Positions 25,279 through 34,514 of a stretch of DNA of 64,000 nucleotides are shown in pieces. Position 1 is the first letter of the stretch. Each line of letters begins with the position of its first letter. The DNA is from Oceanimonas sp052119705 (GTDB lineage Bacteria; Pseudomonadota; Gammaproteobacteria; Enterobacterales; Aeromonadaceae): assembly GCF_052119705.1 (NCBI RefSeq), contig NZ_JBGQOP010000014.1, positions 24,099-88,098 on the forward strand, written 5' to 3'. The position numbers and the translations under genes are program-made. The notes beneath the pieces are model-generated. The model was not told the DNA's origin. It searched no databases and was given only the letters and a program-made list of their open reading frames with translations.

Positions 25279-26556
25279 TCACGCTTGGCGCTGTAGCGGC
25301 TCCCTAGCCAATGATCGCAGGTCGTAGCCGGTGGGCGCCTGATGGGCGCGCAAGCCAAATTCTGGCAGCACGGCAAAGATATGGTCGAAAATGTCCCCTT
25401 GAATGGCCTCATAATCTAACCACTTAGTGGTATTGGTAAAGGCGTAAATTTCCATCGGAATACCATTAGGCGTTTGCTCAAGTTGGCGCACCATAATAAT
25501 CATGTTCTGATGAATAAAGGGGTGCTGCTTGAGCAGCGTGGTTAAATAGACGCGAAAGGTGCCAATATTGGTGAGTCGACGGCCGTTCACTAAGGATGAC
25601 AAGTCGAGCTGCTGCGTTTGGTTATGCTCAGTCACTTCTTTTACTTTTTCATCTAAATACGGCGCTAATAACCGACCACGGCGTAAGCGTTCTAGATCGC
25701 TCTCCTGCAAAAAATGCACACTGCTGCTGTCAATCAGTAAGCTGCGCTTCAGGCGCCGTCCACCGGACTCACTCATGCCACGCCAGTTCTTAAAAGAATC
25801 TGAGATCAGCGCATAGGTGGGAATAGTAGTAATAGTGTTATCCCAGTTTCGCACCTTAACGGTGGTAAGACCTATATCTATTACCGCACCATCGGCGCCG
25901 TACTTGGGCATCTCTAACCAGTCGTCCACCGTTAACATATTGTTGGCGGACAATTGAATGCCTGCCACCAACCCCAAAATGGGATCTTTAAACACCAACA
26001 TCAGTATCGCCGTCATGGCACCTAGGCCACTGAGTAAGATCAGCGGCGATTTGCCAATCAAGGTCGAGATCACCAGTAAGCCGATAAAAATACTGGCCAC
26101 CAGTTTCAAACCTTGAAAAATGCCGCGCAGCGGAAAGTTACGCATGCTGGGCTGGTGCTGAAAAATATCCAGCAAGGCATCGAGTAAAGAAAACAGCGAT
26201 AACATGCCGTACAGCAAGATCCAGATGTGCGCGACCGTCTGAATAATGGGCAACAAGTTGCCATCGGCTTCCAGCCAGATCCCCGCTTGGATATAAATAA
26301 TAATGCCTTGCAACATTAAGGCGACGCGACTGAACAACTTACGCTCAAAGAAGGCTTTGCGCCAAATACGCCGATCGCCTTTGGCGCGTCCGCCCACCCA
26401 AGTGATCACCACGCGGTGTAACACAAAGTGGATAAGCCCTGAGATCAACACAATTAAAAGCAAGACGGTGCCCGTATAGAACACGTCTGAATACTGGGGA
26501 ATATATTTATCTAGCACTGGCATCACCAGCTCTTCTAGATCGCTCACTTCGTCCAT
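25279..26556 (-). CDS. YbdG/MscM-type mechanosensitive channel
   Basis: A small-conductance mechanosensitive channel of the MscS superfamily, opening under osmotic down-shock. The 425-residue protein has about five membrane helices (near 25-45, 65-85, 100-125, 145-170 and 175-200). The pore-lining helix and MscS beta domain follow in FKDPILGLVAGIQLSANNML and VIDIGLTTVKVRNWDNTITTIPTYALISDSFKNW, as in E. coli YbdG (415 residues). I use ATG 26556, with GGAG 5 nt upstream, over GTG 26562. Confidence 0.92.
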   Translation of the reverse strand: MDEVSDLEELVMPVLDKYIPQYSDVFYTGTVLLLIVLISGLIHFVLHRVVITWVGGRAKGDRRIWRKAFFERKLFSRVALMLQGIIIYIQAGIWLEADGNLLPIIQTVAHIWILLYGMLSLFSLLDALLDIFQHQPSMRNFPLRGIFQGLKLVASIFIGLLVISTLIGKSPLILLSGLGAMTAILMLVFKDPILGLVAGIQLSANNMLTVDDWLEMPKYGADGAVIDIGLTTVKVRNWDNTITTIPTYALISDSFKNWRGMSESGGRRLKRSLLIDSSSVHFLQESDLERLRRGRLLAPYLDEKVKEVTEHNQTQQLDLSSLVNGRRLTNIGTFRVYLTTLLKQHPFIHQNMIIMVRQLEQTPNGIPMEIYAFTNTTKWLDYEAIQGDIFDHIFAVLPEFGLRAHQAPTGYDLRSLAREPLQRQA

Positions 26557-26639
26557 TATCACTCCGGTTATGGTGGATGGTGTTTAGCTCTGATTTAATC
26601 TTGATGTTTAACTTCTGGCTTCTAGCTTACGACTGACCG

Positions 26640-27314
26640 CTATGTCTTAGGCCCATAACGATAATCTCCGCCTTTGGCTAAGGCGCGCAAGTAGGCAGGC
26701 CTAGCTTGCAACTGATCCACATAGGCTTTTAAACGAGGGTAAGCCGCCGCCCACTTAGGGTTATACATGGCCGCTTCTAGTGGAAAGCTCATTTGAATAT
26801 CTGCGGCGCTAAAATGCTCACCCAACATCCAGTCATGGCACGATAAGTGATCCGCCACAAAGTTAAGTTGGGAGTGAATTTGCTGATGCAAAAACGCCTT
26901 ATCAACACCCGCTACTATTTTGCTAATGATAGGCCGTACAAAAAACGGCACAGGCGCGGCTTGTACCTTGTCGAATATCAAGCGCATTACCAGCGGTGGC
27001 ATTAAGGAGCCTTCGGCATAATGCAGCCAATACACATAATCCCACCAAGCCGCGCTGTCTTTCTCCGGCAATAACTGAGCCCCGTAGCGCTGAGCCAGAT
27101 AATCAATAATGGCGCCAGATTCGGCGAGTTTTAGCTCTTGGTCGACGAGCACAGGCGCCTTCCCCAATGGATGCACCTTTTTTAGGCTGGCTGGTGCCAG
27201 ATCTGTGTCTATATCTCTTTGATGCTTAACAAGTTCGTAGTTTAATTCCAGCTCTTCGAGCAGCCAGATGATGCGCTGAGAGCGTGAATGATTGAGATGA
27301 TGCAGCTTTATCAT
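26640..27314 (-). CDS. glutathione S-transferase family protein
   Basis: A 224-residue protein with an N-terminal thioredoxin-like GST domain (SRSQRIIWLLEELEL; Pro in GKAPVLVD; ESGAIIDYL glutathione gamma-glutamyl contact) and an all-helical C-terminal domain with ADIQMSFPLEAA. Ser 10 or Ser 12 is the likely catalytic residue. The closest match in style is the bacterial YfcG/Gst-like group with a long helical insert. Substrate unknown. It stands alone on the minus strand, with GGGAG about 10 nt before the ATG. Confidence 0.9.
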   Translation of the reverse strand: MIKLHHLNHSRSQRIIWLLEELELNYELVKHQRDIDTDLAPASLKKVHPLGKAPVLVDQELKLAESGAIIDYLAQRYGAQLLPEKDSAAWWDYVYWLHYAEGSLMPPLVMRLIFDKVQAAPVPFFVRPIISKIVAGVDKAFLHQQIHSQLNFVADHLSCHDWMLGEHFSAADIQMSFPLEAAMYNPKWAAAYPRLKAYVDQLQARPAYLRALAKGGDYRYGPKT

Positions 27315-27448
27315 GGATTGAACTCCCGAGTGTACGGCAGGTAAACGCTTAACGCTGGCAAAACCATATCATAAATAGCGTGCACACGGCGGTACGCTTT
27401 ACTCTGACAGTGAAAGTGAGGAGTGAGATGTAAAGCGGGAAACCAAGA

Positions 27449-27475
27449 CCAAACCATTCTGCTGCGCAGAACCCA
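27449..27475. repeat. short dispersed repeat AAGACCAAACCAT...GCGCAG
   Basis: A unit of about 27 bp, AAGACCAAACCATYCTGCTG followed by CGCAGRAC, appears here and in inverted orientation inside repeat copy D (29327-29354). It contains the near-palindrome CTGCTGCGCAG. It lies in the otherwise featureless 296-bp gap before the DUF3360 gene, next to a GTGAAAG/GTGAGG purine arm at 27407. Confidence 0.65.
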
Positions 27476-27610
27476 TAGCTGATTGCTGACGGCTTAATAA
27501 AATGTTTCAAAAAGGTTACGACTTATGTCCAATAGAACAATTTGATAACAGCTTCTAGTATCCATCGAGTAAAGGACGCCATACAGATGGTCATTATCAA
27601 GGAGAAGCCT

Positions 27611-29071
27611 GTGTCAAACCAAGACCCCTCAAGCTATAGCGCCCAGCATAAGCCCAGCCGTGACTTTGATACGCGCGCCGCCTATCTGGAAAACGAACTC
27701 TTGATCATGAAGCCCAAACGCTGGCGCATCAACCTGCCCCTTAGAGACTATCGTTTCGAGTTTGAAGACTTGGTGCCCGCCTTGGCGGCCACCATTGGCA
27801 AGATAGTGATGGTGGCCGCAGTAGCAGCCGCCTTTGCCGGCCCACTGGGCTTATCAGACGAGTTTGTGGTGGAGAACGTCCGCTTTGAGATGCTGATTGC
27901 CGCCGTTTTATTCGTTATCTTATTTTCTGGCTTACTTAACCCCAGAGCTAACTTGGCAGGCACGCATGGCCCCATGATACCGCTGATCCCCTTAATAGTG
28001 GCATCCGGCGGCCATCCGCTGGCGCTCGGGCTCTTAGTTGGTTTCTTTGGTTTATTGCTCAGTATCAGTAAAGGCGGCAGTAAACTAATGGCGCTCACCA
28101 GTGAGGGGGTGCGCGGCGGCTTGCTGATTTATTTAGGTGCCATCGGCTTAATCAGTCAGATCTCGGCACTTAATGCTTGGGCAAAGGGCTTTGATATGGC
28201 CTATATCGCCTTCGCTGTCATTTTAAGCACCATTATTATGTATGCATTACTCGCCCGCTTAGAGATGCGCTGGTTGTCGATTCCTCTGGGCTCCGGCATC
28301 GCCTTTGTGATAGCACTCGCCTTAGGCGCACCCTTTGAGTTTGTAACCGAGCCGGGCATGCCGCACTTAAGCCCCTCTTACTGGTGGGGTGAAACGACAG
28401 GCTGGCAGCTAGGTTGGCCACAACTCCATCACTTTGTTAGCTCGGCCCCCTTTGCCGTATTAGCCGTCGCCATGTGGTCGCCGGACTTTATGGGGCATCG
28501 CGTATTCCAAGAGCTGAACTATCCGAAAAAAGCCACTAAGGTACTGATGAACGTGGATGACACCATGGGCATAGCGGCGGTGCGCCAAGCGGTAGGTAGC
28601 GTATTGGGCGGTGGTAACCTCACCTCATCTTGGGGGACTTACATGATACCGGCGGCCATCGCCAAGCGCCCTATTCCGGCCGGTGCCGTATTAACCGGCG
28701 TTATGTGTATAGTGGCAGCCATTTGGGGGTACCCCATGGACTTAGCGGTATGGGCTCCAGTATTGCGCGTAGCCTTAATCGTGGGCGTATTTATGCCCTT
28801 ATTAGAAGCCGGCATGCAAATGACCCGTAGTACCAGCAGCAGTCAGTCGGCTGGCATAGTGGTATTTGCTTCCGCCTTCGTAAATCCGGTGTTTGGCTGG
28901 TCACTGACTATGCTGCTCGATAACTTAGGCTTAATCGGTGATAAAGAGCGAGGTAGAACCCTGCGCCGCACCGACCGCTGGGTAATACCGGGTATTACTT
29001 TTATTATTCTGCTTAGCATCATGGCCGCCGTTGGTATGCTGCCGGGCATACCCGGTCTTATCACCCACTAA
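27611..29071 (+). CDS. DUF3360 family multi-pass membrane protein (putative transporter)
   Basis: A 486-residue protein with about 11-12 membrane helices. Conserved-looking loops such as NPRANLAGTHGPMIPLIPLIV, SKGGSKLM, EGVRGGLLIYLG and VGSVLGGGNLTSSWGTYM match DUF3360, known mainly from Vibrionaceae and relatives. The repeated Thr-His-Gly and Gly-Gly-Asn segments suggest a SulP/uracil-permease-like transport fold, but the substrate is unknown. Start GTG 27611 has GGAG seven bases upstream and gives the usual family N terminus; ATG 27587, preceded by AAAGGA, is an alternative. Confidence 0.85.
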   Translation: MSNQDPSSYSAQHKPSRDFDTRAAYLENELLIMKPKRWRINLPLRDYRFEFEDLVPALAATIGKIVMVAAVAAAFAGPLGLSDEFVVENVRFEMLIAAVLFVILFSGLLNPRANLAGTHGPMIPLIPLIVASGGHPLALGLLVGFFGLLLSISKGGSKLMALTSEGVRGGLLIYLGAIGLISQISALNAWAKGFDMAYIAFAVILSTIIMYALLARLEMRWLSIPLGSGIAFVIALALGAPFEFVTEPGMPHLSPSYWWGETTGWQLGWPQLHHFVSSAPFAVLAVAMWSPDFMGHRVFQELNYPKKATKVLMNVDDTMGIAAVRQAVGSVLGGGNLTSSWGTYMIPAAIAKRPIPAGAVLTGVMCIVAAIWGYPMDLAVWAPVLRVALIVGVFMPLLEAGMQMTRSTSSSQSAGIVVFASAFVNPVFGWSLTMLLDNLGLIGDKERGRTLRRTDRWVIPGITFIILLSIMAAVGMLPGIPGLITH

Positions 29072-29092
29072 ATAAGCGGGCTAATTTAAGCT

Positions 29093-29131
29093 AAAAAATA
29101 CCGAATCTGCCCCCGCAAGTTCGGTATTTTT
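29093..29131 (+). terminator. terminator of the DUF3360 gene
   Basis: AAATACCGAA / TTCGGTATTT with a 14-nt loop is followed by T residues, about 20 bp after the stop. Confidence 0.85.
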
Positions 29132-29157
29132 GTATACAAACACAACGAACATAAAGC

Positions 29158-29421
29158 TATTTTTGCAACGAAATCCACGGAAGAACACGGAAAAATTAAG
29201 CTGAGATAAAATCGAAAAAGTACACAGATACTTTCGGCTTTCTTGGTAAGAGCGGAACATATCGTCCGCTACCCAGCTAGACAAAGTGCGGCATCTTGTT
29301 TTTGTAGCCGCCAATTTATTCGACAGTCCTGCGCAGCAGGATGGTTTGGTCTTACCTATAAAAATCCCTTTCAGATTTAATCTCTATTTATCTCCTCTCA
29401 TTCCGTGCTTCTCGCTACAAA
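29158..29421. repeat. CCACGGAA-type intergenic repeat, copy D (diverged, interrupted)
   Basis: The left arm TTTTTGCAACGAAATCCACGG is well conserved and most like copy F. The right arm (about 29393-29421, TTCCGTGCTTCTCGCTACAA) is decayed. The interior carries a copy of the short AAGACCAAACCAT repeat, suggesting a later insertion. Confidence 0.65.
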
Positions 29422-29523
29422 GAGCCGTTGCAGAAAGAATCTTTAAGCTCTTTATTTAGCTGGGCGCCTAGCGCGGGCGCTATGTTTTTCGCCTCACGGT
29501 TTACACCTCTCGCCTCACAGCAG

Positions 29524-32500
29524 TTAAACCGCAAACTCAGGCGCTAATCGGCTTAGGCCTAAGCCTTGGCTCTTAGTGAGCTTAATCTGCACCGGCACTC
29601 GCTCCTTAAGCGCTTCTATGTGGCTGATCACGCCTATCATTTTGCCGCTGGCATTTAAGGCATCGAGCGCATCCAGCGCCACTTCTAAGGTTTCTGAGTC
29701 TAGCGTGCCAAAGCCTTCATCCAAGAACAAAGAGTCAATACGAGTCTTGCTGCTCACCAAGTCCGACAGCGCCAGCGCCAAGGCCAAACTGACCAAGAAA
29801 CTTTCGCCGCCAGATAGGGTTTGGGTATCCCGGGCCACGTCGGCCTGCCAGGTATCGATTACCGATAACTCCAGCTCGCCGCCGGCGGTGCGCGCCAATT
29901 GATAACGACCATGCAAACGCACTAGGCGCTGATTAGCCAAATGCACTAAGTGCTCCAGCGTCAGGCCTTGGGCAAAACGGCGATACTTGGCGCCATCGGC
30001 AGAGCCAATTAAATGATTCAGCTGCTCCCATAACTGCAGATTCTGCTGCTGAACCGCTATATCATCAAACACCGCCTGTTGGCGCGCTCTTCGCTCAGCA
30101 TCTGTGTCGAGCCGCGTGCGCCAGCCACCAATTTGCTGTTGCTTGGCATTAAACTCGGCTTGGCTTTGTTGCAGCTGGTCTTGTAAGGCCGCTTGCGCTG
30201 CGGGATCCAGCTCACCCAATGCCAGCTTGGCTGCATCTGCCGCTTGCGTGGCCTGCTCACACAGCGTTTGCGCGCGGTGCAAGGCTTGCTCAAGCTGGCG
30301 CTGTATCTGAGTTAAACGCTCGAGCTCTGATTCACTCAAGCATGCTGCCAGCAAGGCGGCTTCGTCGCTAAAAGGGCTTTCTGCCAACTGCTGCTGCCAA
30401 GCCTCCAAGCGGCTTTGCAACTCAGCCTCAAGCTCAACCGCTTGCTGATGCAAGGTGTCAAGGCGTGCCGTTTTTTGCTGTAGTTGCTGTTGGCTAGCTT
30501 GCCACTGCTCAGTCAAATCTGTCAGCTCAGTTAATAAGCCCAGCTCGGCACTGGCATCCCTCATGTCAGCTAAGTCAGGGAGAGCAAGTAGCGACCAGCG
30601 TTGTTGCCACTGTGCTTGCTCGGTGTGCGCTTGCTGTAATTGCCCCACCAACTGTTGACGCTCAGCAATAAGCTGCTGGCCGCGCACTTGCTGGTTTTTC
30701 CAGGCTTGCCATTGCTGCTCACAATCCGCCAACCAAGCGGTCCAATCACTGGGCACTGTCCAGTTAAGCTCAGCCAGTGAAGCTGCAAGTGCCGCTTCTT
30801 GTTGAGCGACTAACGCTTGTTGCTCAGTTAATACTTGTTGCTGCTGGACTATTTGCTCACTTAAAGCGTGTAGCTCTTGGCTCTGCAAACTCTGCTGGGC
30901 TTGTAGCCGCGCGAGCGCCTGTTCGGCTTGCTGTGCTTGCTCTTGATAGCGGTACACCGCCGCTTGTTGTTGCTCCAACTGATTACATTGCATCGTAAGC
31001 GCTTGCAGTTGCAGCTGGCGTTGTTCCAGCTCAACTAGCTGGGATGCGGGCTCGAGGGCCGTCATCTGTAATGCGGTTAACAAGGTGCTTAGCTGGAGCT
31101 GCAATTCGCTAAGCTCAGCGGCCAAGATCTGTACTTGGCGCTGATTTTGTTCCACTTCGGCTTGGCGCTTAGCAAAGGCTTGGCTTAATTGCTGGCCTTG
31201 TTGCTCGCGCTCGGCACGCTCTTGCTGCTTTTCGGCCAGGCTAAGCGCGGTGGCATCATCGAGTGCCTGATACGCCGCAATGGCCGGATGGCTTTCACTG
31301 CCACATAAAGGGCAGGCTTCATCGGGTTGCAGTCTGGCTCTGTGTGCTTCCAGTGCCCGAATACGTTGTTCTTGCTCCAGTAACTTTTCTTTATCGCGGA
31401 TCTGCTCTTGCAGACGTTTATATTCTGCGCGCGATTGGGTTAATTGCAGCTCCAGTTTCGTCAATTCTGGCTCTTGGAGGGCCAGCGTGTTCTGAAGATC
31501 AGCATGAGCCTGCAGCTGTTTCGCCTGCTGTATCCAAAGCTGGCGTACTTGGCTCCACTGCCCTTGCTGCTGGCTAAGGGTGTGTAGTTTTTGCCGAAGC
31601 TCAGGCAAGGATTGTCCGGCTAATAATTGCGCCAATTGCTGCTGTTGTGCATCCATGGCCAGCTTAGCTTGTGCGACTTGTTGCTCCACATCCGTCACTT
31701 GCAACTGAGCTTGCTGACGCAATTGTTCCAGCGTATCGCGCTTGGTTTGCAACTTAGCTTGGGCCGCTTGCCCGCGGGCTAAACTGGCCTGCTCGTTGGC
31801 GTTATTCTGAATTTGTTCGCGCCAGCCTGCTAAATACTCCCCCAGCCGTTCAGCGACGGGATTAGCGGCCATCTGTTGGCTTAACTGAGCCTGTTCTTCA
31901 CTCAGGCGTTGCTCGGCAAGCGTCAGCTGTTGGGTCAGTTGGCCGCTCACTTGCCGTTCCTGCCAGCATAGCTGCTGGCTCTGCTCATTAAGCAGCCCTA
32001 ACTCCACCTGTTCTTGGCTTAATTGACGGGCAAAGCTCTGCACCCGAGTACGGGCATCTTGCCACTGCTGCCAATAAGGCAGTAACCGATTGGCCGGCAC
32101 CGCGAGCGCTAATTGCTGGCGCTCAGAGTCTTGGGCTTGCCAAGCCAGCGTTGCCGCCTGCAGCGCCTGCTTGGTTTGCGCTTGGCTTTGCTGTGCCGTT
32201 TGATAGGCGCCAATACGCTGCAGGCTAGTTTGAGTTTGCTCTAAGGCTTGATATTGCTGCGCTAACTCCAGCTCGGCGCCAGCCATGTCTGTTTGCACTT
32301 GCTGGCGCTCAGCATCATCGAGCAACTCCATGCCTTGGGCTCGGGCCTTAAGTTCATTTAAGCTGCCTTGTTGGGCACGGGTTTGCTCAAAGACTTGCCG
32401 CGAGAGTTGGGCGTAAATATCGGTGCCGGTTAGCTCTTCCAGTAATTCGGCGCGCTCGTTGGCATTAGCATGCAAGAAGGCGGCAAAGCCTCCTTGGGCC

Positions 32501-32955
32501 AACAACATCGACTTAGTAAAACGGCCAAAATCCAAGCCGCTTAAGGTTTCGGTGAGGCGCAGCTTGTCCTGAATTTTAGTGGTGAGAATGGTGCCATCTA
32601 ACTCGGCCAGCTCGACTTTAGGTGCTTGCAGCTTGCCATCAAGTTGGTCGCGAGAGCGGCGCTGGCTCCAAAAGGCGCGATAGCCTTGGCCTTTAATTTC
32701 AAACTCCACTTCCGCTAAACAATCTGCGGTGTGACGCGTCATTAGCTGATTGCTACTGGCAGACACCGACTTCATGCGCGGCGTTTCATGATAGAGCGCC
32801 AAGCAAATGGCATCGAGCAGCGTGGTTTTACCCGCACCCGTGGGGCCGATAATGGCGAACAAGCCGCTGTCGCGAAACGGCGGCTCTCTAAAATCAATTT
32901 TCCACTCGCCTTTTAAGGAGTTAAGGTTTTTTAGCCGCAGGCTGAGGATCTTCAT
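29524..32955 (-). CDS. sbcC: SbcC, ATPase subunit of the SbcCD nuclease
   Basis: SMC-like ATPase that, with SbcD, cleaves hairpins and protein-blocked DNA ends. The 1143-residue protein has Walker A GPTGAGKT (37-44), two very long Gln/Leu/Glu-rich coiled coils, a zinc hook CPLCG (about 548-552) at the apex, an LSGGE signature and Walker B SLFLDEGFGTLD near the C terminus. The coiled coils are unusually Gln-rich. It overlaps sbcD by 4 bp. Its presence matters here because SbcCD limits long palindromes in E. coli, yet this chromosome carries many. Confidence 0.96.
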   Translation of the reverse strand: MKILSLRLKNLNSLKGEWKIDFREPPFRDSGLFAIIGPTGAGKTTLLDAICLALYHETPRMKSVSASSNQLMTRHTADCLAEVEFEIKGQGYRAFWSQRRSRDQLDGKLQAPKVELAELDGTILTTKIQDKLRLTETLSGLDFGRFTKSMLLAQGGFAAFLHANANERAELLEELTGTDIYAQLSRQVFEQTRAQQGSLNELKARAQGMELLDDAERQQVQTDMAGAELELAQQYQALEQTQTSLQRIGAYQTAQQSQAQTKQALQAATLAWQAQDSERQQLALAVPANRLLPYWQQWQDARTRVQSFARQLSQEQVELGLLNEQSQQLCWQERQVSGQLTQQLTLAEQRLSEEQAQLSQQMAANPVAERLGEYLAGWREQIQNNANEQASLARGQAAQAKLQTKRDTLEQLRQQAQLQVTDVEQQVAQAKLAMDAQQQQLAQLLAGQSLPELRQKLHTLSQQQGQWSQVRQLWIQQAKQLQAHADLQNTLALQEPELTKLELQLTQSRAEYKRLQEQIRDKEKLLEQEQRIRALEAHRARLQPDEACPLCGSESHPAIAAYQALDDATALSLAEKQQERAEREQQGQQLSQAFAKRQAEVEQNQRQVQILAAELSELQLQLSTLLTALQMTALEPASQLVELEQRQLQLQALTMQCNQLEQQQAAVYRYQEQAQQAEQALARLQAQQSLQSQELHALSEQIVQQQQVLTEQQALVAQQEAALAASLAELNWTVPSDWTAWLADCEQQWQAWKNQQVRGQQLIAERQQLVGQLQQAHTEQAQWQQRWSLLALPDLADMRDASAELGLLTELTDLTEQWQASQQQLQQKTARLDTLHQQAVELEAELQSRLEAWQQQLAESPFSDEAALLAACLSESELERLTQIQRQLEQALHRAQTLCEQATQAADAAKLALGELDPAAQAALQDQLQQSQAEFNAKQQQIGGWRTRLDTDAERRARQQAVFDDIAVQQQNLQLWEQLNHLIGSADGAKYRRFAQGLTLEHLVHLANQRLVRLHGRYQLARTAGGELELSVIDTWQADVARDTQTLSGGESFLVSLALALALSDLVSSKTRIDSLFLDEGFGTLDSETLEVALDALDALNASGKMIGVISHIEALKERVPVQIKLTKSQGLGLSRLAPEFAV

Positions 32956-34190
32956 GCTTCTTGCTCCCGCTCACTCAATAGCGCTTGATATAAAGACTGC
33001 AATGCCTGCTCGCGTTCTGGCGCTAGCTCCTCGCCCGCTAAGCGCCGTGCAAAAACCTGCAAAGGCGAGAGCTCGCTGAGCGTGATGCGTGCGTCACTGG
33101 TTAAGCTTGCTTGCTGGGTCGATCGCTGGCGGCGCACCAGTAAAATTTCCAGCGCTAAGCCGTCGGCTAAGTGTTCGACTCTGGGTTGTAAGTCGCTGAG
33201 GTAATCATCTTCGGCCACCGTCACTTCTAGCCAGACGTTTTTTGTTTGGCCTAATGAAATTTGCTCAGCTGCCACGGCTTTCATGGCGATTGCCAGCTCC
33301 GCCAAGTTGCCTTTCACTCGCGCTAACGACTGAAAGATGGGCACCGCTAATGATGTGATCGCCCTCAAACCGCTTTCGTCCACATCAACCAATAACACTT
33401 CTTTTTGCTGGCCTACCTCGTCGAAGCTCAGCGCAATGGGCGAGCCGCAGTAGCGCATATGCTCATGGCCGCCCACTTTTTGCGGGCGGTGAATATGCCC
33501 CAGCGCCAAATAATCCAACGGCGGAAAGGCATTGGCCGGAAAGGCATCCAGAGTGCCGATATAAATTTCCCGCACCGAATCGCTGCTGCTCGCACCGACC
33601 GTCGTTAAATGCCCAGTGCCAATAATGGGCAAGCGGCGGCCATGAGTGTGATGATGGTCTTCACTAAGCCGCTCTGCCTGCTCAAATAGTTGCTGATAAT
33701 GATCGGCTATGGCCTGCTGTAAGCTCTGCTGCTTATCGCTCGCACTTTGGCCAGATTCACTGCTCAGCACTTCTCGGGCGCGAATAAAAGGCACGGCACA
33801 CAACACGGCCCCAGGTTCGCCGACGCTGTTATTAAGGATTAACACCTGATGCTCTATGTCCGCCAACACCCCTGGGATCACCTGCACGTTTAAACAACCG
33901 AGTAAGCTGCGTGACTCATTGAGCATGGCTACTGAGTCGTGATTGCCGCCCAAAATTATCAACTGAGCGCCGGTTCGCTGCAGTTCCACGATAAAGTCGT
34001 TATACAGCTCGCGGGCGTAGCTGGGCGGCGTGCCGGTATCAAACACATCACCGGCGACTAGCACCGCATCTACCGATTGCACTCGTACCTGCTCCACCAG
34101 CCAATGCAAAAAAGCCTTATGCTCTTCGAGGCGGGTTTTACCCATAAAATGCTGGCCTAAATGCCAATCGGAGGTGTGCAAGATACGCAT
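32952..34190 (-). CDS. sbcD: SbcD, nuclease subunit of the SbcCD complex
   Basis: Metallophosphoesterase with Mn-dependent exonuclease and endonuclease activity, the Mre11 homologue. The 412-residue protein has the phosphoesterase motifs in order: ILHTSDWHLG (3-12), AGDVFDTG, GGNHDS, and GHIHRPQ with H residues positioned for the di-metal site. A C-terminal capping region contacts SbcC. It is the first gene of the sbcD-sbcC operon; the ATGA overlap indicates translational coupling. Confidence 0.96.
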   Translation of the reverse strand: MRILHTSDWHLGQHFMGKTRLEEHKAFLHWLVEQVRVQSVDAVLVAGDVFDTGTPPSYARELYNDFIVELQRTGAQLIILGGNHDSVAMLNESRSLLGCLNVQVIPGVLADIEHQVLILNNSVGEPGAVLCAVPFIRAREVLSSESGQSASDKQQSLQQAIADHYQQLFEQAERLSEDHHHTHGRRLPIIGTGHLTTVGASSSDSVREIYIGTLDAFPANAFPPLDYLALGHIHRPQKVGGHEHMRYCGSPIALSFDEVGQQKEVLLVDVDESGLRAITSLAVPIFQSLARVKGNLAELAIAMKAVAAEQISLGQTKNVWLEVTVAEDDYLSDLQPRVEHLADGLALEILLVRRQRSTQQASLTSDARITLSELSPLQVFARRLAGEELAPEREQALQSLYQALLSEREQEA

Positions 34191-34514
34191 AAAGACTCGG
34201 CTGCTAAGAGGTGAGGCACTATTAGACCTTCTCAGGGGGGAGCTGGCAAATCAGCTTTTAAAACAGAGCGCCAAGCACCCAGCTAATCATCTTGCATCGG
34301 TTGCAGTCCGTAGAACCGAGCGCTGCGAATTTTTAGAATGAAATGTCGAAGGCCATAGCTAACAATACGCCCGCTTTTTAAACTTACCGCTTTTGGCATA
34401 CAAGGCTCCTTTATTACGCTTGGCGCCGGGCGCTCGGCGCTGTACTTTATTCCCATACGCCCTTTATATAACGGCAGACTTATTAAGCTTATTGTTTCCT
34501 AAGACTGGTTTTTT
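34191..34514. other. intergenic region between divergent sbcD and the EamA gene
   Basis: About 325 bp, holding divergent promoters by necessity. The only structure I see is a GC-rich GGCGCC/GGGCGC/GGCGC cluster at 34422-34440, of unclear meaning. No repeat copy or RNA gene is recognised. Confidence 0.35.

Larger units (their letters stand above)
29072..29523. other. intergenic region: terminator and diverged repeat copy D
   Basis: About 450 bp. It holds the terminator at 29093-29131, repeat copy D (29158-29421) with an internal insertion, and then a CGCCTCAC / CTCGCCTCAC arm (29475-29518) of the GTGAGG family near the sbcC stop. No gene is seen. Confidence 0.5.
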
